A DNA stretch of 64,000 bases, taken from Candidatus Hydrogenedens sp. (GTDB taxonomy: Bacteria > Hydrogenedentota > Hydrogenedentia > Hydrogenedentales > Hydrogenedentaceae). Positions 54,160 through 62,070 of this stretch are shown in pieces; position 1 is the stretch's first letter; each line of letters begins with the position of its first letter. A program made the position numbers and the translations under genes. The DNA is taken from the NCBI GenBank assembly GCA_035361075.1, contig DAOSBX010000015.1, forward strand, positions 11,874-75,873, given 5' to 3'. The notes under the pieces are model-generated. The model was not told the origin of the DNA. It did not search any database and saw only the letters and a program-made list of their open reading frames with translations.

Positions 54160-54510
54160 TTATCCTCTCAATCCTAATTGATATAATGTCCCAGCAACTT
54201 TAAACGCAGATTCAGAACTTGTAAACAACAATATCTTTTCTTGTTCCGCTTTCTCGATTACACTTTTCTCTGGCATACGATTCTGAATAAAAATAACTGC
54301 CGTTAACTCCGCATGAACCGCAACCGCAATTACGTTAATATGTGTTTGCAATGTAACCAGAACTGCACCTTTTGGAGCATTCGCTAAAACATCACTTAGC
54401 AAATCAGACACATAGGCATAATCAACTTCCCTTTCCATCACATCCTCTAAACCCACTGTCAGTAAACTTAATTCTAACTGTCTTGAAATATCTTTTATTT
54501 TTATACCCAT
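54160..54510 (-). CDS. DRTGG-domain-like small protein (copy 2)
   Basis: The 116-residue protein has a DRTGG-type fold pattern: IKDISRQLELSLLTVGLEDV, YVSDLLSDVLANAPKGAVLV, TLQTHINVIAVAVHAELTAV and an end in FKVAGTLYQLGL. The family is seen near serine kinases and in [FeFe]-hydrogenase gene clusters and has no assigned activity. AAAGGATG precedes the ATG. It shares clear organisation with the 56114-56458 product, so the operon holds two paralogues either side of the fusion gene. Confidence 0.82.
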   Translation of the reverse strand: MGIKIKDISRQLELSLLTVGLEDVMEREVDYAYVSDLLSDVLANAPKGAVLVTLQTHINVIAVAVHAELTAVIFIQNRMPEKSVIEKAEQEKILLFTSSESAFKVAGTLYQLGLRG

Positions 54511-54536
54511 AGTCTAATCATCCTTTCTTTTTATTA

Positions 54537-56117
54537 CTATTCTTTTATTATATAAGGACAATGTTTTACATCAATATTATTCAGAACAATATCTTCGGCA
54601 AAATCCAAACATGTCGGGGCACCACAAATACCACAATCCCTTCCTGGAAGTATTCTATTCTTTTGTTCTATGTCTGTTAACTTTCTCATCGCTTTTTGTA
54701 TATTTTCATCTAAACGAATCCCTCTTCTCGGTTTCAAACCTGTAACTCTAAATTGAACCTTCAATTCTCCTATACTCTCGCTACTTTGTTTTATTTCTTG
54801 CCACTTATTTTCAAAATACAGTCTTGTGGTCTCTGGTTCTTTTCCCCAAAAAGGTGCTCCATAACATCCCCCTCGACATGTATACAGTTCTACAATTTTA
54901 GGCATAAAAGGTAATTGCTTCTTTTCTAAACTCATTAAAAACATCCTTACAGATTCCAAACCTGTAATAACAACACTATCACTTTTACTTACATTATAAT
55001 TTGACAATTCATACGATTCTTCATTAGGTAAAGCCCCAACTTCTAATTTACGAAAATAATTAAGTGCTTCAAATGGGTCAAGGATATTGACTTTTTTATT
55101 TAGATTCTCCTCTACTTTTAAGGCACATATCTGTGAAGGACAAGATGGTACCACCGTTATTTCTATATCATTTGTGAAGTTATCAATCGCTGATTGAATA
55201 GGCGTTAAGTATGGAGCAATATGTTTTACCAAGGAAGGATATTCCGTTTGTATCCAATAAACAACCGCAGGACATAGCGGTAAAATCACAGGTAATGCCA
55301 CATTATTCTGTTCTGACAATACATATTCATGAACTTTATTTTTCAGCACTTCTTCCCAAAGCATCAATGGATATAAGTTAATTCCCTTTTCTTCCCTTAA
55401 TAATCGTAAATAATCAGAAGTAATTTTATATTTCCCTAATGATGCAAACATCGGTAATGGAACTATAAAAACCTTCTTATTTCCTTCTTTAATACCCCTA
55501 TTATCAATTTCCAATTTAAATACACCCGTCGGACATACGTGTATACATTGATTACAATTAATACAACGATTTGAAATAATATGGACTTTATCTTCCCATA
55601 CTCGGATAGCACGTGTAGGACATACTTTTATACATTGCATACACTTTTTGCATTTCTCTGATTCTACACCCACAAAAGAATGTATATACTCATGTTCTAT
55701 CGTCATTTTTAAATAGATAGAGATATTTAATACTGTCCCGTTACTACTACTATGGATTACAAATAAATCAGAATTCTTTTGAATATTAGGTAGCCCCATT
55801 CCTGCTCCAAAACCCATCTCTCTTGCTTCTTCTGGTGCAGTAGAATAACCCTCTTTTATTGCAAGTTCTATCCTCGGAATCCCAGGACCAGTATCCTTAA
55901 CAATAATATCTATCCTGTTATCCTCCAGAAAGAACTGAATTTCTCCCCCATATGAATGGATAATTAAATTCATCTCTGCTTCATAAACAGCAATCATAAC
56001 CCTTCTAATGATTTCTGAGGCTATCCCCAACTTGCTTAATACTTCTTTTATCTTGGACGACACCTGTCCCCCATTTATGTAATCACCTCTTTTTACCGAA
56101 TACGAACCTGAAATCAT
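54537..56117 (-). CDS. Fusion: anti-sigma HATPase + 2[4Fe-4S] ferredoxin + [FeFe]-hydrogenase-like + FeS domain
   Basis: The 526-residue protein opens with a GHKL ATPase (about 1-138; EAEMNLIIHSYGG, DTGPGIP, GFGAGMGLPNI). Two [4Fe-4S] sites follow (CKKCMQCIKVCP, CINCNQCIHVCP; about 156-200), then an iron-hydrogenase-like domain (about 215-460). LPLCPAVV matches L1 with C282 but has Leu where the proton-transfer Cys stands. C326/C331 sit at L2 (ICALKVEE keeps CxxKxxE) and C414-x3-C418 (YTCRGGC) at L3. A PF04060-like FeS domain ends it (C495, C498, C503, C520). The start overlaps the upstream stop (ATGA). A sensor rather than an enzyme is my inference. Confidence 0.85.
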   Translation of the reverse strand: MISGSYSVKRGDYINGGQVSSKIKEVLSKLGIASEIIRRVMIAVYEAEMNLIIHSYGGEIQFFLEDNRIDIIVKDTGPGIPRIELAIKEGYSTAPEEAREMGFGAGMGLPNIQKNSDLFVIHSSSNGTVLNISIYLKMTIEHEYIHSFVGVESEKCKKCMQCIKVCPTRAIRVWEDKVHIISNRCINCNQCIHVCPTGVFKLEIDNRGIKEGNKKVFIVPLPMFASLGKYKITSDYLRLLREEKGINLYPLMLWEEVLKNKVHEYVLSEQNNVALPVILPLCPAVVYWIQTEYPSLVKHIAPYLTPIQSAIDNFTNDIEITVVPSCPSQICALKVEENLNKKVNILDPFEALNYFRKLEVGALPNEESYELSNYNVSKSDSVVITGLESVRMFLMSLEKKQLPFMPKIVELYTCRGGCYGAPFWGKEPETTRLYFENKWQEIKQSSESIGELKVQFRVTGLKPRRGIRLDENIQKAMRKLTDIEQKNRILPGRDCGICGAPTCLDFAEDIVLNNIDVKHCPYIIKE

Positions 56118-56458
56118 TTCGGAGTGTTGTCCTTCTCAAATATTTTATATATAACACCACAGGTCTCGTACATTTCTAATGAAGAAACAAGGAGATAGGC
56201 TTTTATCTCTTGTGCACTTTCTACCAGTTCTAATACAGGTTCCGAATTTGTAATAAGACATATCGCAGGAACATCAAATATCTTGTATAATTGAACCAAA
56301 GAAATATGATTTAGATGGGTAATTAATAATGTTTTTTCATCAGCAAAATGAATTAAGTCGCTAATTCGGTCTCCTGCAAATACCTTACTTACATCCCTTT
56401 CTTCCCCTCTAACAATAATCTCTACATCTATTGATTTTATAATATCTTGTATATTCAC
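56114..56458 (-). CDS. DRTGG-domain-like small protein (copy 1)
   Basis: I set the start at GTG 56458, nine bases after TTGGAG; the ORF can be drawn to that TTG at 56473. The 114-residue product begins VNIQDIIKSIDVEIIVRGEE, aligns with its paralogue's IKDISRQLELSLLTVG, and continues ISDLIHFADEKTLLITHLNH and VPAICLITNSEPVLELVESA. No active-site residues are evident. It is the first gene of the five-gene operon and its stop overlaps the fusion start by four bases. Confidence 0.8.
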   Translation of the reverse strand: MNIQDIIKSIDVEIIVRGEERDVSKVFAGDRISDLIHFADEKTLLITHLNHISLVQLYKIFDVPAICLITNSEPVLELVESAQEIKAYLLVSSLEMYETCGVIYKIFEKDNTPK

Positions 56459-56528
56459 TAATAGACACTCCAAAGTATATATCTATTCTATCAAAGATTT
56501 ACTTTAGAGTGTATTTCTTATTTGAAAA

Positions 56529-58052
56529 CTAATATTCTGAATCATCTCCATTTTTATCTTCTTTATCTTCACCATTAATTTTCATTAATCGAACATATTC
56601 ACCTAAAGTAATCCCTTTACCTCTTATCTTTTCTATATATGTTGATACTGCATCGAAATAAGTAAAATCACATTTTTTAAGTCCTTCCTTTATTTCATCT
56701 ATATTATTCCCTTCGTTTCTCTCCAATGAGCGTAATAACCGATTCTGAAACTCCATCTTTGCAAGAACTACTTTATAGTTTTTATCCGCTACCAAATCCG
56801 TTTTAACTGCAACCTTATCTGGTGGAAAAGACCTTTCATATTCCGCATTTATTCCAGCCCACTCAGTTCTACTCCAGCCATATTTAAGTAAATCAATCAA
56901 ATATTGTTCTATCTGTCTCCCTGTTAGGTTTATTTCTACTAATTCTTTAGCACGACTTCCTGCTGTTAAATATACAGAATTGTAATCCAATTTTATAGGT
57001 GGCAATGTACTTCGGATAAGCAATCTCGGATGACAAAATGCAACATCAGCACCTGCTTTTTCCCTTAGTGCGTTTGCCGCAAGTACCCCAATTTGACTTG
57101 TATTAATAGACGTATCATTATCTATCAAAAATTGAGAGGCAATTGGACATATTTTCTTTTCTTCTGCAAATACCCAATTTAAAATATCTTCATCGGGTTT
57201 TATCGACTCATGTTTTAACTCGACCACCTGATTTTCATAGCCACTCACTTTTTGTGTTTCTGTGTCTACTATTAACTTCAATAGCCCTGTATACATAGCA
57301 TACGAACCTGCTTGCACAATAATTGCATTTGTATCTTTACATACTCTCGCATCTTTTAATAATTCATGTGTATGACCAGAAATAAACACAGAAATCTCGG
57401 GTATCTCCTTTGACACTCCTGCACACACATTACTACCTAAATGACACAAAGCTACTACAAAACGACAACCTTGTTGTTTCAACTCATCAATCGCTTTTTT
57501 AATTTCAGGGACAGCATCCTTTGCTACTTTTCTTTCGTCTCCTCCTAATTTTACAACACCTATAAATCCTATGGATAAATTACCTACTTTTTTTATAACC
57601 CATGGCTGATAACAATGTTCTAAACCTTCTTTATAATTAGTCCCTACAAATTCTACGGACGGTGCCATCTTTCTTAACTCGCAAAGCCGTTCAATCCCTT
57701 TATCATAATCATGATTGCCAATAACCATTACATCATATTTCATTTTTTCAATTGCTTTATACATCATTTCACCATCAGTCAAATCAGCAACCATATCACC
57801 CTTATCTGTCAAATCACCAGCATCAACCAATAACACATTCGAATTTTCTGCCCTTACCTTATTTACGAATCCTGCAATATAGGGAATCCCGCCAACACCC
57901 ATGTAACCAGGTCGTATGTGGTCATGAATATCATTCGTATAAACAATATTAATTTCAACATTCTCAGCAAATAAACCAACTGAAATAACAACAAATAAAA
58001 TGATGTTCAACAAATAATTTAAGTAATAATTTTTCCTGTTTTTTGTCAACAT
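56529..58052 (-). CDS. Secreted 5'-nucleotidase/metallophosphatase (UshA-like)
   Basis: The 507-residue protein has a signal peptide (about 10-30), a calcineurin-like phosphatase domain (about 33-280; YTNDIHDHIRPGYMGVGG, DAGDLTDKGD, IGNHDYDKG, ALCHLGSNV, ISGHTHELL) and a C-terminal 5'-nucleotidase domain (about 320-470; TAGSRAKELVEINLTGRQIE). It probably hydrolyses nucleotides in the periplasm. It ends 71 bases before the DRTGG-like start, so cotranscription with the sensor operon is possible but unproved. Confidence 0.93.
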   Translation of the reverse strand: MLTKNRKNYYLNYLLNIILFVVISVGLFAENVEINIVYTNDIHDHIRPGYMGVGGIPYIAGFVNKVRAENSNVLLVDAGDLTDKGDMVADLTDGEMMYKAIEKMKYDVMVIGNHDYDKGIERLCELRKMAPSVEFVGTNYKEGLEHCYQPWVIKKVGNLSIGFIGVVKLGGDERKVAKDAVPEIKKAIDELKQQGCRFVVALCHLGSNVCAGVSKEIPEISVFISGHTHELLKDARVCKDTNAIIVQAGSYAMYTGLLKLIVDTETQKVSGYENQVVELKHESIKPDEDILNWVFAEEKKICPIASQFLIDNDTSINTSQIGVLAANALREKAGADVAFCHPRLLIRSTLPPIKLDYNSVYLTAGSRAKELVEINLTGRQIEQYLIDLLKYGWSRTEWAGINAEYERSFPPDKVAVKTDLVADKNYKVVLAKMEFQNRLLRSLERNEGNNIDEIKEGLKKCDFTYFDAVSTYIEKIRGKGITLGEYVRLMKINGEDKEDKNGDDSEY

Positions 58053-58174
58053 AATCTACTCCTCTAATTGTTTTACAAATAACGATGCATATTTGACTAT
58101 AATTATCACTTTCAGGTTTAATCATTTTAATAAAATATGCAAATAAATGGTGTTCGAATTATTTAAAAGGAAAA

Positions 58175-58801
58175 ATGATGCAATATTTCATAAACAAACT
58201 GACTCTCACAATTATCCTAACTTCTTTTCTCGCGTCATGTTCCAATTCTATCGTTCAAGAAAATAAACTCAAAGGAGAGTTTAGAATATTAGAGGTTCAG
58301 CCCATCTCCGACCAAATAAACAACATTATTAAAAACGGTTCATTTACAGAATGGCTGTCAGGAACTCGTGTCCCTTCTGGCTTTCTACCCCCTTTTTCTC
58401 AATACTCTTATGTGAATAAAAAACCCAAAAAAGGAACGGGCTACGAAGTTGTTCAAAAATGGGTAAAAGCAGATGCGGGTACCGATGTAAGTAATATGTT
58501 TCGTATTTCTTTGTCCGATTTACAACCAAACAATTACATCTTCTCTGTAAATGCCACATTAATTAAAGGACCAAAAGTAATCATAGGTTTGTGGAAAGTA
58601 AGTGACCCTGGAAAAGCAGAGCCATTCATAGACCCTCTTATAGAAATTTCAGGTGAACTTAACAAACCCGTTCATATTGAAAAAGAGATTAAAATAGAAC
58701 AGGCAGACACATATATCCTTTGCACCTATGCCCCTGAAGGAACACCTCAAATTGCTTGGTCCGATTGGATACTAACTATCGCAAGCACAGATAATAAGTG
58801 A
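58175..58801 (+). CDS. Lipoprotein with carbohydrate-binding-like beta domain
   Basis: The 208-residue protein begins with a lipoprotein signal whose lipobox is FLASC (C22). The body opens NNIIKNGSFTEWLSGTRVPS, a beta-sandwich opening seen in carbohydrate-binding modules (N-x-S-F-x-x-W...), and stays beta-rich. No catalytic residues are evident. AAAAGG precedes a double ATG (58175, 58178). It diverges from the 5'-nucleotidase gene. Confidence 0.8.
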   Translation: MMQYFINKLTLTIILTSFLASCSNSIVQENKLKGEFRILEVQPISDQINNIIKNGSFTEWLSGTRVPSGFLPPFSQYSYVNKKPKKGTGYEVVQKWVKADAGTDVSNMFRISLSDLQPNNYIFSVNATLIKGPKVIIGLWKVSDPGKAEPFIDPLIEISGELNKPVHIEKEIKIEQADTYILCTYAPEGTPQIAWSDWILTIASTDNK

Positions 58802-58806
58802 TTTTA

Positions 58807-59232
58807 TTATTCGCCCGAGACCTCGATTCTCTTACCCACAGATACCGATTTCTTTGGCAACACAACCTTTAACAAACCCATTTGCAACTCCGCATTGACT
58901 TTATCTTCTTCTATCTCGTCTGTAAATTCAATAGCCTTTTCGAAACTTCCGTATAAACATTCACAAAATACTATTTTCTCTTCATCCTCGTCGATTTTCT
59001 TTGCCTTATTACCACGAACATTTAACTTGTTTTTGTCAATAGTCAATACAATGTCTTCCTTCTTTACTCCAGGCAATTCTACAAATACATGATAATTCTC
59101 ATTTGTCTCATAGACATCAGCAAGGGGTTCCCATGGTTCTCCTTCGTTCAACCCCATATTCAGCCGACGCCAAACCTCCATCATCAGTTTGCGTGGCAAA
59201 ACCCTCAATGTATCAAACGGTGATATAAACAT
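58807..59232 (-). CDS. Small heat-shock protein Hsp20
   Basis: The 141-residue protein has an alpha-crystallin domain (about 38-140): EPLADVYETNENYHVFVELP, KKEDIVLTIDKNKLNVRGNK, FCECLYGSFEKAIEFTDEI and MGLLKVVLPKK, the hallmark GxLxxxxPK. It is an ATP-independent holdase. GGAG precedes the ATG. No CIRCE element is visible in the 84 bases upstream. Confidence 0.94.
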   Translation of the reverse strand: MFISPFDTLRVLPRKLMMEVWRRLNMGLNEGEPWEPLADVYETNENYHVFVELPGVKKEDIVLTIDKNKLNVRGNKAKKIDEDEEKIVFCECLYGSFEKAIEFTDEIEEDKVNAELQMGLLKVVLPKKSVSVGKRIEVSGE

Positions 59233-59316
59233 GGCACATTCTCCATTTTAAGTTTTACTCATACTACTATTATTATATACCATCAAAAATAAAAAACATT
59301 TCATTTTTTGTCTATG

Positions 59317-60252
59317 ATGAATATAAAAATCCGTTTTGGACTTTGTTGTATATTTAGAGAACAAAATATTAAATTTCGTACTGTAACTGCGAAGTTCATC
59401 CTTACTCTGCCTCGGAAAGAACAATTAAAAACTCTCTCTACAATATGCCTGCACAATTGTCACAGTTTATTAGAGGCTGTCAAATATTGTAATAATAATA
59501 GCATTAAAGCATTCCGTATTTTATCCCCGTTATTCCCTCGTTATACTCATCCTAAAATAGGTAATTATTTAGAACAACTACCCGATTCCGATAAAATCAT
59601 CAAAATCCTATCAGCCGTTAAAGAATTTTCTCGAACAAATGATATCCGTCTCAGTTTTCATCCTGACCAATTTATAGTTATCAATTCACCCAATGAAATA
59701 ATCCGAAACAAATCTATTGAGGAATTAGAATATCAAGGTATTTTGGCAGAACGTGTGGGTGCCGATGTAATTAATATCCATGCTGGTGGAAAATATGGTA
59801 ATAAAAAAGAAAGTTTAGAACGATTTATAAAATCCACAGAATTGCTTTCCGACAAGACAAGAAAACGATTATGTATAGAAAATGATGATGTCAATTATAC
59901 TGTCGAGGACTTACAACCCATTTCAAAAATAACACACCTTCCAATCGTATACGATGTTCATCATCACCGTTGTAATCCTGATAAACTTTCTGTAAAAGAA
60001 GCCACTGCAATATGCCTTAAAACATGGAAACGAATAAAAAAAGAGCCTTATTTTCATATCTCATCACCAAAAAATGGATGGAATAATGGAGACCCCAAAC
60101 CTCATAGCGATTTTATCAACCTCTCTGATTTTCCTGAAGAATGGTTAAATATCGGACCCTTCACACTCGATATTGAGGCAAAAGCCAAAGAATTAGCCGT
60201 TCAAAAACTGGCCTCTGATATTTCTTTATACCTGAAAAACAAACTAACCTAA
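59317..60252 (+). CDS. uvsE: UV damage endonuclease
   Basis: The 311-residue TIM-barrel protein matches UvdE/UvsE: KIRFGLCCIFREQNIKFRTV, NSIKAFRILSPLFPRYTHP, RLSFHPDQFIVINSPNEIIR, VINIHAGGKYGNKKESLERF, LCIENDDVNYTVEDL, VYDVHHHRCNP and WNNGDPKPHSDFI. It nicks 5' of UV photoproducts with three divalent metals. I start at ATG 59317, since family proteins begin just before KIRFG; ATG 59314 or TTG 59308 are possible. The last nine bases overlap the convergent gene's end. Confidence 0.95.
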   Translation: MNIKIRFGLCCIFREQNIKFRTVTAKFILTLPRKEQLKTLSTICLHNCHSLLEAVKYCNNNSIKAFRILSPLFPRYTHPKIGNYLEQLPDSDKIIKILSAVKEFSRTNDIRLSFHPDQFIVINSPNEIIRNKSIEELEYQGILAERVGADVINIHAGGKYGNKKESLERFIKSTELLSDKTRKRLCIENDDVNYTVEDLQPISKITHLPIVYDVHHHRCNPDKLSVKEATAICLKTWKRIKKEPYFHISSPKNGWNNGDPKPHSDFINLSDFPEEWLNIGPFTLDIEAKAKELAVQKLASDISLYLKNKLT

Positions 60253-61458
60253 TATCTTCCTTGCTGAATAAAACAGTCCAGGGATATCAATATGATAAGG
60301 ACATTGTTCTTTTGCCATTATAAGCTGTTCCATTGATAATTTCTCAATATATTTCTCAATATCACGGTAGCAATATCGAGCCCAACGTTCATCACCATAC
60401 CCCTTCGCATATAACAGACATCTCCACACATCTTGAACATATAAAGGTGTGTCCATTCCATTTTCACAATGATGGTTACAACCTGCACAATAAAGATGTT
60501 GCGTCTTCTCCGCAATATATCTCAGTTCTTGTTTCTCTAACTCTGTTAACTTCATCGGAGTTATCGCCGCATAAGCATTCTCATGAACATGTTGAATATT
60601 GCCCATTTGAGAGGCAATTCCAGCAATCCGTTCATCTTCCCATACCGCTTTTAATTTTGCTTGTATTGTTGTAAAATTCTTTGATGTCCAAGGTAGTAAT
60701 TCTTCCCCATCATCTGGAATGCTACCTAATGTCTTTATTGCTACCAACCCTATCCCTGCTTCTTTACATGCATCTATCGCCCTATTTAAGTTATCCTTTC
60801 CCATCTCTCGAAAACTATACTTAAACATAATCACATCGATTCCACCTCCTAATTTACTTGCTTTCATCATTAACTCATGAGCATTACCATGATGCGCACT
60901 AAAACCAAAATAACGAATTTTACCCTCTTTCTTTAATTTATCTCCCATTTCGATAAACTCTTTGTCTAAAAATCGCTCATGTTTTACAATATGCATATAA
61001 AAAATATCTAAATAATCTGTCTCCAATTCCTGTAGCGACAAATTTATATTCTCAACAAACTTTTCAGGAGTAGCTTTATCTTCTGTTTGATGAACTTTTG
61101 AAGCAATTATTAACTTTTTCCTATCACCAATTTGTTTAATAAAAGGAGCTATTGTTTTATGGGACTGCCCTTCCGCATACATTTGAGCAGTATCTAAATG
61201 ATTTACCCCTAACTCATAAGCACGGTGCAACCTACGGTCATATACTGGGTCTATATTTTGGCAACAACCCATAATAAGAATAGGAGTTTCAATGTCAGTC
61301 TTACCTAATTTTCGTGTTGGAACCTTTGTGCCAGGAGCAATCTCCCACTTCCTATTCTTACTTTCCCCTTCGTCTGCTGATACACGATACTGGCTCGCTA
61401 AATTTAACGCTGTTAATGTCTTTATCGTCTTATTTAAAAAATTCCTTCTATCCATCAT
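60244..61458 (-). CDS. Tat-signal aldo/keto reductase with C-terminal 4Fe-4S motif
   Basis: The 404-residue protein begins MMDRRNFLNKTIKTLTALNL, a twin-Arg signal with R4-R5 and DRRNFL, followed by an AKR domain (about 50-290) with DTAQMYAEGQSHK (Tyr), IIASKVHQTED (Lys), IFYMHIVKH (His). A C-terminal HLYCAGCNHHCENGMD then CPYHIDIP provides four Cys (CxxCxxxC...C) for an iron-sulfur cluster. This fits a cofactor-loaded redox enzyme exported folded by Tat. The gene overlaps the convergent uvsE by nine bases. Confidence 0.9.
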   Translation of the reverse strand: MMDRRNFLNKTIKTLTALNLASQYRVSADEGESKNRKWEIAPGTKVPTRKLGKTDIETPILIMGCCQNIDPVYDRRLHRAYELGVNHLDTAQMYAEGQSHKTIAPFIKQIGDRKKLIIASKVHQTEDKATPEKFVENINLSLQELETDYLDIFYMHIVKHERFLDKEFIEMGDKLKKEGKIRYFGFSAHHGNAHELMMKASKLGGGIDVIMFKYSFREMGKDNLNRAIDACKEAGIGLVAIKTLGSIPDDGEELLPWTSKNFTTIQAKLKAVWEDERIAGIASQMGNIQHVHENAYAAITPMKLTELEKQELRYIAEKTQHLYCAGCNHHCENGMDTPLYVQDVWRCLLYAKGYGDERWARYCYRDIEKYIEKLSMEQLIMAKEQCPYHIDIPGLFYSARKILG

Positions 61459-61535
61459 TAATCATCCTTTTTAATTTTACTCATTAATCCTTTAAAATAT
61501 AACCATATTTTAACATTATCTAAAAGGAATATAAA

Positions 61536-61943
61536 ATGGCATACATTGATTGGAGCGACTCATTCAAAATCGACATAGTGCAAATAGATGCACAACATCA
61601 AAACTTAGTCAAAATATTAAATCAGTTATACGAATCCATACATTCTGGAAAAGATAAAGATATAATTCCAAAAACTCTTATGGAAATGATAAATTACAGC
61701 ATCATCCATTTCAGAACAGAAGAAAAATTAATGATACAACATAAATATCCAGATTATGACAAACACAAAGAAAAACATGAATATTTTATTGAAGAAATAA
61801 AGAAATTTACATTTGAAATTCAAAAAGGAAATTTAGAAATCGCCAATACAATCGCTTCCTTCCTAAAAGATTGGCTTACTACACATATTCAAGAAACTGA
61901 CAGTGCTTATGGTCCTTTCTTAAAAGGTAAAGGTGTAAAATAA
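61536..61943 (+). CDS. Bacteriohemerythrin
   Basis: The 135-residue four-helix protein has the di-iron ligands in DAQHQNLVKILN (His), IIHFRTEEKLM (His, Glu), HKEKHEYF (two His) and THIQETDSAYG (His, Asp). This fits single-domain bacteriohemerythrin, an O2-binding or O2-sensing protein typical of anaerobes and microaerophiles. AAAAGGAAT precedes the ATG. It stands alone after the AKR gene and before the transporter. Confidence 0.95.
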   Translation: MAYIDWSDSFKIDIVQIDAQHQNLVKILNQLYESIHSGKDKDIIPKTLMEMINYSIIHFRTEEKLMIQHKYPDYDKHKEKHEYFIEEIKKFTFEIQKGNLEIANTIASFLKDWLTTHIQETDSAYGPFLKGKGVK

Positions 61944-62018
61944 TATATTACCTTTAATATCAATAATTCTGTTTTTATTTAATAAACATAAACCAGTAAA
62001 TTTTTTCCCTAATAAAAA

Positions 62019-62027
62019 TGGTATAAT
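62019..62027 (+). promoter_or_regulatory. Extended -10 promoter element before the transporter gene
   Basis: TGGTATAAT (62019-62027) is an exact TGN-TATAAT extended -10, about 44 bases before the transporter ATG. The -35 region (TTTTTT area) is weak, which extended -10 promoters tolerate. Confidence 0.4.
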
Positions 62028-62070
62028 TCTTTTCAAACGAACCATTAAAAATTAAATACACATTGCCATT

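Noticed and set aside
54537..56117. Call as a catalytic [FeFe] hydrogenase
   Set aside because: The proton-transfer Cys and the SxxPxQ and GGG features of active enzymes are missing or altered.
59233..59316. CIRCE element upstream of hsp20
   Set aside because: No TTAGCACTC-type inverted repeat is present in the divergent region.
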